In this document: positions 1-7,116 of the stretch, one piece after another
Position numbering within the stretch: the first letter of the stretch is position 1
Layout of the letters: each line of letters opens with the position of its first letter
DNA from: Chloracidobacterium sp. UBA7659
GTDB lineage: Bacteria > Acidobacteriota > Blastocatellia > Pyrinomonadales > Pyrinomonadaceae
DNA length: 10,840 bases
Assembly (NCBI GenBank): GCA_002483395.1
Contig: DLHV01000190.1
Span: forward strand, 5,282-16,121
Direction of reading: 5' to 3'
Notes under the pieces: generated by a model
Told to the model about the DNA's origin: nothing
The model's input: only the letters and a program-made list of their open reading frames with translations
Database searches by the model: none
Position numbers and translations under genes: made by a program

Positions 1-509
1 GCTTCGGCTGACGGGGTGGTGATGACTGGGTGGTTCTCTAGTTGGTTTCTCGCATAAGTCTTAAAAAACTCAGGCCGCAACGCACCGCACATTTTCTCAT
101 TCGCAAAAACCCCTTCGTAATGCACGCCGACCGCCTGCGCAATTGGCAGATCAGCCTGAATCTCAATCAACCGGTCGATTGCAGAAATCACCTTCCGATA
201 ATTCTCATCCGAATCCGGCACCAGCGTCGGCATCCACGCCGTCACACCATTCGATCCAAGAAACTTCGCGATCTCAACCAAACCATCCGTATCGGCCGCA
301 TTCACATCCACGCCAGCCGCCCCGTGAATGTGTACATCAACAAATCCCGGGTAAAGTGCCAGATACTCCGCATCTATGTCGCCAGCCGAACTGGCCGCCT
401 CAAGTGCGTCGATCCCGGCGATCAACCCGTTCTCGATCACAACAGCCACATTTTCAAGCAGCCGATCGGAAAGGACAATGGACGCATTTCTCACTGTGAT
501 CGTGGACAT
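1..509 (-). CDS. nagA: N-acetylglucosamine-6-phosphate deacetylase NagA, N-terminal part
   Basis: The gene reads leftward from an ATG at 509 and runs off the window edge after 169 full codons, so only the N-terminal part is present (the family is about 380 residues). NagA removes the acetyl group from GlcNAc-6-P in the cytoplasm to give glucosamine-6-P, linking chitin and peptidoglycan amino sugars to glycolysis. Visible signatures are PGFVDVHIHGAAG at residues 54-66, with the metal-site HxH at H60/H62, and VHYEG at 129-133, whose Glu132 aligns with the metal-binding Glu of the usual HLEGP motif. The Pro after EG is Val here. The motif MCGALRPEFF (140-149) fits the family. Residues from about 153 to the edge (NQLENHPVITTPSAEA) do not look like NagA and may be inserted sequence. 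The ribosome site before the ATG is weak (GAGA). A terminator lies just upstream. The family call is firm; the gene could still be broken beyond the edge. Confidence 0.88.
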   Translation of the reverse strand, partial: MSTITVRNASIVLSDRLLENVAVVIENGLIAGIDALEAASSAGDIDAEYLALYPGFVDVHIHGAAGVDVNAADTDGLVEIAKFLGSNGVTAWMPTLVPDSDENYRKVISAIDRLIEIQADLPIAQAVGVHYEGVFANEKMCGALRPEFFKTYARNQLENHPVITTPSAE

Positions 510-523
510 ATCTCGATATTAAC

Positions 524-563
524 AAAGAAAAATGCCCGCGTCGCTTTGAGCAAAACGCGGGCA
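524..563 (-). terminator. Intrinsic terminator after the receptor gene
   Basis: Read on the minus strand, a perfect 8-bp GC-rich stem, TGCCCGCG (563-556) with CGCGGGCA (540-533), encloses a 15-base loop and is followed by ATTTTTCTTTG. It lies 24 bases past the receptor stop codon and ends about 15 bases before the nagA start. It should end the receptor transcript. That leaves nagA dependent on readthrough or on a promoter overlapping the hairpin. Confidence 0.75.
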
Positions 564-586
564 ATCTAAAAACAAAAGTTTCCAGT

Positions 587-3500
587 TTAGAAGTTAATCT
601 TCACTGCAAATTGCATGACGCGCGGATCGCGATAGCTCGTTACCTGCCCAAATATCGACGATCCGTTGCCGCCCTGGGCAACAGGCTGGGTAGTGGCACT
701 CCAAACGGCTGTGCTCAAGGCACGGAAGTTTGTCCAGTTAAAAACGTTGAATGCCTCGGCGCGAAGCTGCAACCGGTATCTTTCAGAGAACCGGAAGTTC
801 TTAGACATAGTAAGATCCACCCTCTTGGTTCCCGGGCCGTTTACGATCCCTCGCCCTCCGCTCGGGACAGCATTGCTTGAAACCGTACCCGATATGGGTG
901 TCACCTGGAAACAAGAGGTGTTAAACCACTGCTGAACAGTTTGAGCACCGCCCGAATTCGGATCACAGGTCGTGTTTGGACGAGCGACTGTCGTTGGCGG
1001 CGGGATTAGGCCGAGGCCAGATGGATCGAATGCCGATACCGTCGGTGTAAACGGCAGTCCCGTCTGGAAAGTAACAATACCGGACGCCTGCCAGCCACCT
1101 AAAACCTTACCGACAAACCCGCGTTGATCACTGAAGAACGGCAACACGTAAATGTAATTGATAGTCATAACGTGCCGACGGTCAAGAAACGCTCTGGCCT
1201 TCTCAAGATTGTTATTGTACGTGTTTTGTGGGGAAGACGACCGATCATTCTGATTGTCAGTAAGGTTCTTAGCCCATGTGTATGCGAGATTCACCTGCGA
1301 TGAACCCGTGAATCTGTGCTGCGCCGAGATCTGTAGACTGTGATAATTAGAATTGAATCGGGGCTCAACCGCCGTAACAGCCCTATATCCTCGATAAGGT
1401 CTTATCTGGTCAAGGATCGCTTCCTGAGCCGAAGAGAAAAACGCCTGGCCGGCCACCTGGCATGGGACCGTCGGCGTCGTAGAAGCACCAGTTGCGCAAC
1501 CCGTTGCTCCTCGAGCAATAGCGGCCCCAGGGGCGATCAAATTCTTTTCGAACGAACCAATCAGATTTGTGCCCTTTGAGCCGTAATATCCCGCTGTAAC
1601 AACTGTCTTGCTTCCCAATTGACGCTGAACATCAAACGACCAATGCTGCATGTACGGTGTCTGCCAGTTTGGGTCGATTGAGCGAACATTAGCAACCGTA
1701 TTCGACGCGATCACTCCGCAGCCCCCGGCCGGAACCGCGTTGCTGAGCGATGTTCCTACAACCTGACAGGTCTGCTGAAACGGTGGATTCAAACCGATCA
1801 TCTGCAGGACCATGCCGTTAAGTACCTGCTCGTGATAGATTCCATAACCCGTTCGAATAGCGGTATCGCCTTTCCCGAACGGATCCCAAGCCAGGCCGAC
1901 CCGCGGCGCAAAATCGGTCTTCGAGACGTCCATTATGAATTTTCCCCATGGCGACGGCGTTGGAGTGCAGTTTGGAAATGCAACAGTGTTCTGAGCATTG
2001 TTGATCAACCCGTTGCAAAAATTACCTGTTCCTGCCACACGGCTACCTGCACCTGTAACAAGCGGGGCTGCTGCTGCCGACCAAAGCTCCGGGACGAAAT
2101 TTGTCAAACGGCCATTGCGGTCCCAAGGTGAACCAAAGAACGAATATCTAATACCTGCGTACAATGTCAGGTTCCTGAATACCTTCCACTCGTCCTGAGC
2201 ATAAGCTTCGAAAGCTTTTTGCCTCAGGTCCGCGGTGTAATCAAAGCTGGCTTGGGTCAGAGTAACGTTTGATCCCATAAGAAAGTTGGCCCAAAGTTGC
2301 TGCGTCGTGTTACCGCCTGTCGCAATGACGTTGGACGCTGCTCCAGGGGTGTTGAAACCGCTAAAAAGCCCCTCGTTATTACCTGCTAAGGCATTTTCAT
2401 TCTTACGATACTTTGAGTACATCAGGCCGAACTTCATAGTGTGATTCTCGAGTATCCAGGTTACGCTACCCGCAATATTTGATTTCCACGAAAAATTGTC
2501 GTAGGGTCCGAAACTTTGCAAGGCGCTAAATCCATTACCGCTTATTGTTGGAACGCGGTCACGCTCGTTCGGATATGCCAACGGCGGCGTAATAGGCGAA
2601 TTCGCGAGTGCAAGCAATCCAACATTGTTACTAAGGATAGCTCCATATCCGAATGTGTAGCGCCCTTCAAGAATCAAATCCGGAGTCGCCGAATAGGTAA
2701 GCTGCATTGTATGCGTTCGACCCGGCGAGTCGGTCGAAGTCGTCGACACACCCGGCAGTCCGGAACCCGAAGAGAACAACGCGTTTACATCTAGGGTCGG
2801 AATCTTGTCTCGCTGATAACGATAGTAGCCACCAAAGTTGTCGCTGAAAGCGTGGTCAATCTTAAATATCTCCTGTTGAAAGTCGGCACGGTTTGGAGCG
2901 ACTGAAATCAACTGGTTAGCTACCGCGGTATTAGGCAGCGGAAGATTGTTGTAAATAAAACTAATGTACTGTTGGGCAACCGGATTTATGCTAAGAAGTT
3001 GCCCCGGAACCGCCGTCGAGCCCGCAAGCGTCGACGTACAAGTCGTTCCGGTAGCCTGTAGACAAATAGGAACCGTAAAGCGCCCGCCACGTTGCAGAGC
3101 GGTCGGCACCGTAGCGGTCAAGGTTTGCTGCCTCCGGTCCTTGCGTAGTTCCTCAGAAAAAAAGAAAAAGGTCTTGTCCCATCGTCCAAAATAGCCGTCA
3201 TCTGGATCTATTTCGCCGAATTTGAGGAAATAAACCGGGCCGCCGATTGTGAATCCGTAATTATTGTAGCGAAACGGCGGGCGGCGAGCCTTTCCATTGT
3301 CATCTCGGCCAAGGACCGGATTTGTTTGACTGTTGATCAAGGGAGTATTAGCGTTGAACTTCTCGTTACGTACGAATTCAAATGCGCTGAACCTGAATCT
3401 GTTCGTTCCGCTTCTTGTAACGACGTTTACTTGACCGCCACCGCTCCGACCAGATTCTGCCGGATAAAGCGAACGCAGCACTTTGAATTCACCGATAGAA

Positions 3501-4177
3501 TCCACACTCGGATAAGCCTGAATTGTAAGATTCGAGCCACGATCCGTAATGTCTGCACCGTCAACCGTAAACGTATTTTGGCTTGACCGCGCACCGTTAA
3601 CCGAAATCGAAACGATGTTGGCCTGGCCTTCCGGGTTGACTGTGCCCTGATAGACTTGATCCGAAAGATCATTCGAAACACCCGGAGCAAGGGTCACAAG
3701 CTGAGTAAAGTTGCGATTGTTGATTGAAAGCTCTCGCACCTGATCACCACTGATGACCGTTCCGCTTGTCGGGGAAGTAAGATCGACTGAGACCGGGTCT
3801 GCTTCGACGGTAACCACTTCTTCAACGCGACCCGCTTCAAGCGTTACTTCGACAGAGCGCCTCTGACCAACATCCACTTTTATCTCCGTATTAACCGATT
3901 TCTTGAAGTTTGCGGCTTCAACGGTGACCGTATAAATACTGATTGTCAGATTGGGGGCGGAAAATTCGCCGTCGCTATTAGTTGTCAGGTTCCTTACCAC
4001 TAGATTATTCTTGGAGGGATCGGTGATCGTAACGGTAGCTCCTGGTACGGCCGCACCGTTCGAATCGCGCACGCTTCCGACGATCGAACCCGTAATCTCC
4101 TGCCCGATCGCCAATCCGCTGAAGCAAATCGTGGCTACAACCGCGAACAAAATCGAACTCAGTGTTTTTTTGCTCAT
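587..4177 (-). CDS. Oar-like TonB-dependent outer-membrane receptor with carboxypeptidase-regulatory domain
   Basis: This 1196-residue outer-membrane protein probably imports a large nutrient using TonB energy. Numbered from the ATG at 4177, residues 1-26 form a Sec signal peptide (SKK, hydrophobic stretch, AIGQ). About 28-115 is a CarboxypepD_reg-like beta-sandwich (GSVRDSNGAAVPGATVTI, then DGEFSAPNL and YTVTVEAANFKK). About 125-260 is the plug, with VNGARSSQNTFTVDGADITD and SGRSGGGQVNVVTRSGTN. The rest is a strand-rich barrel ending in FAVKINF, with the terminal Phe expected for BAM-dependent assembly. Length and order match the Oar-like receptors that are abundant in Acidobacteria. The start at 4177 is preferred over the in-frame ATG at 4183 because AGAGGA (4189-4184) directly abuts the upstream ATG but stands 6 bases before the second. 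The gene follows the hydrolase fusion on the same strand and ends at a strong terminator. Its substrate cannot be read from sequence; muropeptides or other amino sugars are suggested only by the neighbours. Confidence 0.9.
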   Translation of the reverse strand: MSKKTLSSILFAVVATICFSGLAIGQEITGSIVGSVRDSNGAAVPGATVTITDPSKNNLVVRNLTTNSDGEFSAPNLTISIYTVTVEAANFKKSVNTEIKVDVGQRRSVEVTLEAGRVEEVVTVEADPVSVDLTSPTSGTVISGDQVRELSINNRNFTQLVTLAPGVSNDLSDQVYQGTVNPEGQANIVSISVNGARSSQNTFTVDGADITDRGSNLTIQAYPSVDSIGEFKVLRSLYPAESGRSGGGQVNVVTRSGTNRFRFSAFEFVRNEKFNANTPLINSQTNPVLGRDDNGKARRPPFRYNNYGFTIGGPVYFLKFGEIDPDDGYFGRWDKTFFFFSEELRKDRRQQTLTATVPTALQRGGRFTVPICLQATGTTCTSTLAGSTAVPGQLLSINPVAQQYISFIYNNLPLPNTAVANQLISVAPNRADFQQEIFKIDHAFSDNFGGYYRYQRDKIPTLDVNALFSSGSGLPGVSTTSTDSPGRTHTMQLTYSATPDLILEGRYTFGYGAILSNNVGLLALANSPITPPLAYPNERDRVPTISGNGFSALQSFGPYDNFSWKSNIAGSVTWILENHTMKFGLMYSKYRKNENALAGNNEGLFSGFNTPGAASNVIATGGNTTQQLWANFLMGSNVTLTQASFDYTADLRQKAFEAYAQDEWKVFRNLTLYAGIRYSFFGSPWDRNGRLTNFVPELWSAAAAPLVTGAGSRVAGTGNFCNGLINNAQNTVAFPNCTPTPSPWGKFIMDVSKTDFAPRVGLAWDPFGKGDTAIRTGYGIYHEQVLNGMVLQMIGLNPPFQQTCQVVGTSLSNAVPAGGCGVIASNTVANVRSIDPNWQTPYMQHWSFDVQRQLGSKTVVTAGYYGSKGTNLIGSFEKNLIAPGAAIARGATGCATGASTTPTVPCQVAGQAFFSSAQEAILDQIRPYRGYRAVTAVEPRFNSNYHSLQISAQHRFTGSSQVNLAYTWAKNLTDNQNDRSSSPQNTYNNNLEKARAFLDRRHVMTINYIYVLPFFSDQRGFVGKVLGGWQASGIVTFQTGLPFTPTVSAFDPSGLGLIPPPTTVARPNTTCDPNSGGAQTVQQWFNTSCFQVTPISGTVSSNAVPSGGRGIVNGPGTKRVDLTMSKNFRFSERYRLQLRAEAFNVFNWTNFRALSTAVWSATTQPVAQGGNGSSIFGQVTSYRDPRVMQFAVKINF

Positions 4178-4183
4178 ATTCAT

Positions 4184-4189
4184 TCCTCT
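4184..4189 (-). promoter_or_regulatory. Ribosome binding site that sets the receptor start
   Basis: The minus-strand AGAGGA is followed immediately by ATG-AAT-ATG. Zero spacing to the first ATG is unusable for normal initiation, while six bases to the second is ideal, so translation most likely begins at 4177. Confidence 0.6.
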
Positions 4190-4233
4190 GTTTTATCCTG
4201 AAAAGTTAAAAAATGATAACGCAATCCATAAGA

Positions 4234-4262
4234 ATTATTTACCTTTTTGGAAGTTTATCCAA
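4234..4262 (-). promoter_or_regulatory. Candidate promoter for the receptor gene
   Basis: In the AT-rich 193-base gap upstream of the receptor, the minus strand carries TTGGAT (4262-4257), a 17-base spacer, and AATAAT (4239-4234), which matches the sigma-70 -10 box at five of six positions. The -35 match is poor. A start point near 4227 would give a leader of about 50 bases. The gap also holds two direct copies of ATCGTTA (4340-4346, 4355-4361) and a 6-bp hairpin with an 8-base loop (4297-4316) lacking a T-tract. No terminator is evident after the upstream hydrolase gene, so readthrough is possible. Confidence 0.3.
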
Positions 4263-4376
4263 ATTTTCGTTATCGGTTCTTACGGAGATAATGCATAAGG
4301 ATCGACGGAAATCCTTGTAAACAAAAGCGATGTTGCCAAATCGTTAATTCTGCAATCGTTATAACTCTAAATCTGT

Positions 4377-7085
4377 CTATTTGTAAAGCAAAAATGATGC
4401 CCGACGTTTGGAAAAATCGTCAACCTGCCGCTGCATCGCTTTTTCGATATTTTCCGGGGTTTCGCCGCGCTTAACCATTTCTAAAAACTCGGCATTTACC
4501 AGCAGCCGGGCGTACTTGTCAACCTGCCAATCCGACGGGTAAAGTTTCCGCAAAGCCGTCGCGATCTCGATTCCCGTCAGCACCGATTGGAACGATTTGC
4601 GGTCGGTAATGATTATGTTCAGGCCGTTCAATTGTTCATCCTTGAACACGGACGCGTTCGGCTTGAAGCGAATGGGCACGAACCGCACTCCTTTCCAATT
4701 TCGTTCGTTCAGATACTTCGCCAGTTTCTGCCCGTCAAGCCATGGAGCACCGATGACTTCGAACGGGGTATCCGTCCCGCGGCCAACGCTCAGGTTTGTC
4801 GTTTCGAGCAAACCAATGCCCGGATAAAGCGTCGCTTCGGTGAGCGAACGCATGTTCGGCGATGGGTTGACCCACGTCTGGCCGGTCTCGTCGAACCACA
4901 TCGACCGCGACCAGTTTTCCATCTTTATAACTTTTAAGTCGGCGCCGATCTTGCGCTCGGCATTCATCATTTGGCCGAGTTCACCGATGGTCAGCCCGTA
5001 GCGGACCGGAATTGTATGAGCGGCGATGAACGATAGTTTGTCTTCTTCGGCCAGCGACCCCTCAACCCCGTTGCCATTTATCGGATTCGGCCGGTCGAGC
5101 ACGTAAACCGGGATTTTCGCCTTCGCGGCTTCCTCCATCACATTCTTTAGCGTCGCGGTATAGGTGTAGAACCGCGCCCCAATATCCTGAATGTCATAAA
5201 CGATCGCGTCCAGTCCCGCGAGCTGCTCAGGCTTCGGCCGCCGCATGCCGTCCTTATACAGCGAGTAAACCGGAAGGCCGGTCTTCTCGTCCTTAGTATC
5301 GTCGATCTTCTCAGTATCAAGTTCGCCGCGAATGCCGTGCTCGGGCGCAAACAGCGCGACAAGTTTTACATTCGGCGCTTCTTTGAGAATATCGATCGTC
5401 TGTTTGCCCGCGAGATTGCGGCCGGTGTGATTTGTGACGAGACCGATCTTCAAACCATCGAGATGTTTGAACTTGTCGCGTTCGAGAATGTCGATGCCAT
5501 TCAGAACCGTTTCGGCCTTTCTTACGACAGGGCTACCTGTGATCGCCAAATTCGCGGCGGTTTGAAGATACGCTGCCGAGGCCCGGTTTGCAGCTTCGAC
5601 TTGTGCCCTGAATTTCAGAATCTGCGCCGCAACCGCAGCGTTGTATTCGGCCTCAGCCTGTTTGAATTTCTCAATCGGCGTGTCCTCGATTGCAGATGCA
5701 ACGACCGTCGCCACCCTCGCACGCAACGGCGTCACATCGCCCTTGCCATCCGGATGAACGCGGTTCGAAAGAAAAACGTAAAACGTCTGCGAAACGCGGT
5801 CGATCCAGATGCTCGTGCCCGTAAAACCCGTGTGCCCAAACGAACCCAGCGGAAACAGCTCGCCGCGGTTCGACGAGAACGACGTGTTCATGTCCCAACC
5901 AAGCCCACGCGTCTCGCCAGATTCGGAAACGACATAAGGCGCGGTCATTTTAGCGACTGTTTGAGCGGAGAGAATCCTACGGGCAGAAACGCGACCGTTA
6001 GGGAGCGTGCCATTTCGCCTCGAAGATGCACGCTCGTTCACACTCGCGTTTCCGCCCGTAGCCGGAGCGACGCCACCGTTCAGAAGCATCTGACAGTATC
6101 GAGCAAGATCGTCGGCAGTCGAGAAAAGCCCGGCGTGGCCCGCGACGCCGCCCATGCGGAACGCAGTTGGGTCGTGGACTTCTCCCAAAAGCGGTCGTTC
6201 GCCCTTCTTTTGATCACCTTCGAAGGTTGAGCCTAGATAGTTTTGTTGACCACTTATCTTTTCGGTGGGTGCAATGAGACCTCTGAATCCCATATTAGGT
6301 TTGATAAGTGGTTCATATGATTTGGGTATCCGAACGTAGCCAAGTCGTTCTACTATCTCTAGGAAACGCGTTTTTGTTAAGGCTCTAAGGTGGTTATCTT
6401 CGGTGAATGTGGCCAGATTCTTCCCAGAAACGCGCTCCACGATCTCACCCAGCACAATAAACCCAATATCCGAATAAACAAATCTTATCCCAGGTGGACC
6501 CTGCAGCTTCTCAGTTTTCAGGGCGGCGAGCATTCCTTCGCGGCCGGTCCATTTTTCTTTAAGGTTAAAATCCGGGGCGTAGCCCGACGTATGAGTAAGC
6601 AGCTGTAAGATAGTGACACGTTTTGCCTGTTCGCTTTCTATTTCAGGAATAAACTTGCCGATGGTGTCCGAAAGCCGAAGCTTTCCCTGCTCGATGAGGA
6701 TCATTATCGAAGTCGCGGTGGCGACCGGTTTGGTCAGCGAAGCGACGTCAAAGATCGTATCGACCGTCATCTTCTCGACCGTCGGCACCAGCGAGCGGTT
6801 GCCGAATGCCTTTCGGTAAACGATCTTTCCTTTATGTCCGACAATCACGACCGCCCCGGGCAGCTTTTTGTCGGCGATATCGGCATTGACCAACTGCTCG
6901 ATCTGATCGAGCTTCACCGTATTCATCCCAACCGTCTGCGGCGCGGCAACCGGCAACCCTTGAGCAATGGAAGATTTCACCACAGAGACACAGAGACACA
7001 GAGACAGGAAAGCGATTGAGAAAATCCTTGTCGAGGTACGTCTGCTATTCAAGCCCATTTTCAAACTCACAAAAAATGATCTCAT
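4377..7085 (-). CDS. Secreted fusion: beta-lactamase-fold serine hydrolase (AmiE/PBP-like) plus NamZ-type exo-N-acetylmuramidase (DUF1343)
   Basis: A 902-residue exported protein with two enzyme halves. Residues 1-41 are a signal peptide whose hydrophobic core (about 21-36) is encoded by repeat DNA. About 45-470 is a serine beta-lactamase/penicillin-binding fold: SLTK at 116-119 holds the nucleophile Ser and Lys, YSD at 204-206 takes the YxN position, GEVHDPTA at 301-308 and GGVAGHAGLFSTADDL at 312-327 are typical of the AmiE/esterase-like branch, and HTG at 418-420 replaces KTG. About 470-510 is a charged, Ala-rich linker. About 525-902 is DUF1343, now known as NamZ (GH171), which cuts terminal MurNAc from peptidoglycan fragments; landmarks are GLVTNHTG 548-555, FAPEHGIRGE 579-588, YDIQDIGARFYTYT 630-643, LDRPNPING 663-671 and PSPNMRSLTEATLYPGIG 741-758. 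In Bacillus subtilis comparable activities sit in separate genes of the muropeptide recycling cluster. It follows lysR by 31 bases. Residues about 341-369 are an in-frame palindromic insertion. An alternative start at 7058 (Met10) has GTGAG upstream and also leaves an intact signal peptide. Amidase specificity is inferred. Confidence 0.88.
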   Translation of the reverse strand: MRSFFVSLKMGLNSRRTSTRIFSIAFLSLCLCVSVVKSSIAQGLPVAAPQTVGMNTVKLDQIEQLVNADIADKKLPGAVVIVGHKGKIVYRKAFGNRSLVPTVEKMTVDTIFDVASLTKPVATATSIMILIEQGKLRLSDTIGKFIPEIESEQAKRVTILQLLTHTSGYAPDFNLKEKWTGREGMLAALKTEKLQGPPGIRFVYSDIGFIVLGEIVERVSGKNLATFTEDNHLRALTKTRFLEIVERLGYVRIPKSYEPLIKPNMGFRGLIAPTEKISGQQNYLGSTFEGDQKKGERPLLGEVHDPTAFRMGGVAGHAGLFSTADDLARYCQMLLNGGVAPATGGNASVNERASSRRNGTLPNGRVSARRILSAQTVAKMTAPYVVSESGETRGLGWDMNTSFSSNRGELFPLGSFGHTGFTGTSIWIDRVSQTFYVFLSNRVHPDGKGDVTPLRARVATVVASAIEDTPIEKFKQAEAEYNAAVAAQILKFRAQVEAANRASAAYLQTAANLAITGSPVVRKAETVLNGIDILERDKFKHLDGLKIGLVTNHTGRNLAGKQTIDILKEAPNVKLVALFAPEHGIRGELDTEKIDDTKDEKTGLPVYSLYKDGMRRPKPEQLAGLDAIVYDIQDIGARFYTYTATLKNVMEEAAKAKIPVYVLDRPNPINGNGVEGSLAEEDKLSFIAAHTIPVRYGLTIGELGQMMNAERKIGADLKVIKMENWSRSMWFDETGQTWVNPSPNMRSLTEATLYPGIGLLETTNLSVGRGTDTPFEVIGAPWLDGQKLAKYLNERNWKGVRFVPIRFKPNASVFKDEQLNGLNIIITDRKSFQSVLTGIEIATALRKLYPSDWQVDKYARLLVNAEFLEMVKRGETPENIEKAMQRQVDDFSKRRASFLLYK
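5977..6061. repeat. Interrupted palindrome inserted in frame in the hydrolase domain
   Basis: The outer arms CTACGGGCAGAAACGCGA (5977-5994) and TCGCGTTTCCGCCCGTAG (6044-6061) pair at 17 of 18 positions. Inside is a symmetric 8-base mismatch, then a perfect 8-bp stem GAGCGTGC (6003-6010) with GCACGCTC (6028-6035), then TTCG (6014-6017) with CGAA (6021-6024). The whole forms one long hairpin. It encodes about 28 residues between GGV and RRILS of the fusion protein, where relatives as I recall them run almost directly from the GGV-like strand to RILS. This resembles in-frame palindromic elements such as the Rickettsia RPE family, though membership of a dispersed family here is inferred from one copy. 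Confidence 0.7.
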
Positions 7086-7116
7086 CTATTCTTCTTCTCT
7101 GCGTCTCTGTGGTGAA
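6976..7116. repeat. Inverted-repeat element with CACAGAGA units at the lysR/hydrolase junction
   Basis: TTCACCACAGAGACACAGAG (6976-6995) and CTCTGCGTCTCTGTGGTGAA (7097-7116) are inverted copies matching at 19 of 20 positions, separated by 101 bases. The left arm continues into three tandem CACAGAGA units (6981-7004). The right arm starts at the base after the lysR stop codon. The left arm lies inside the hydrolase gene and encodes LCLCVSVV of its signal peptide. Similar CTCTGTGTCTCTGTGGTG strings recur, to my knowledge, around genes in several environmental phyla, which suggests a dispersed miniature repeat. No transposase is nearby. Confidence 0.65.

Noticed and set aside
42..569. 175-codon and overlapping 118-codon open frames on the plus strand
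   Set aside because: Both lie opposite nagA and run through the terminator hairpin. The minus strand carries the recognisable NagA HxH and HYEG motifs.
4297..4316. Hairpin AAGGAT-N8-ATCCTT as terminator of the hydrolase gene
   Set aside because: Only six pairs, AT-rich, and no T-tract follows on either strand.
5337..6230. 297-codon open frame on the plus strand opposite the hydrolase fusion
   Set aside because: Arg-rich antisense shadow of a gene with intact catalytic motifs. It was useful only for showing that the palindromic element reads open on both strands.
6981..7004. Three CACAGAGA units as a CRISPR or regulatory iteron array
   Set aside because: The units are contiguous with no spacers and form one arm of an inverted repeat inside a coding sequence.
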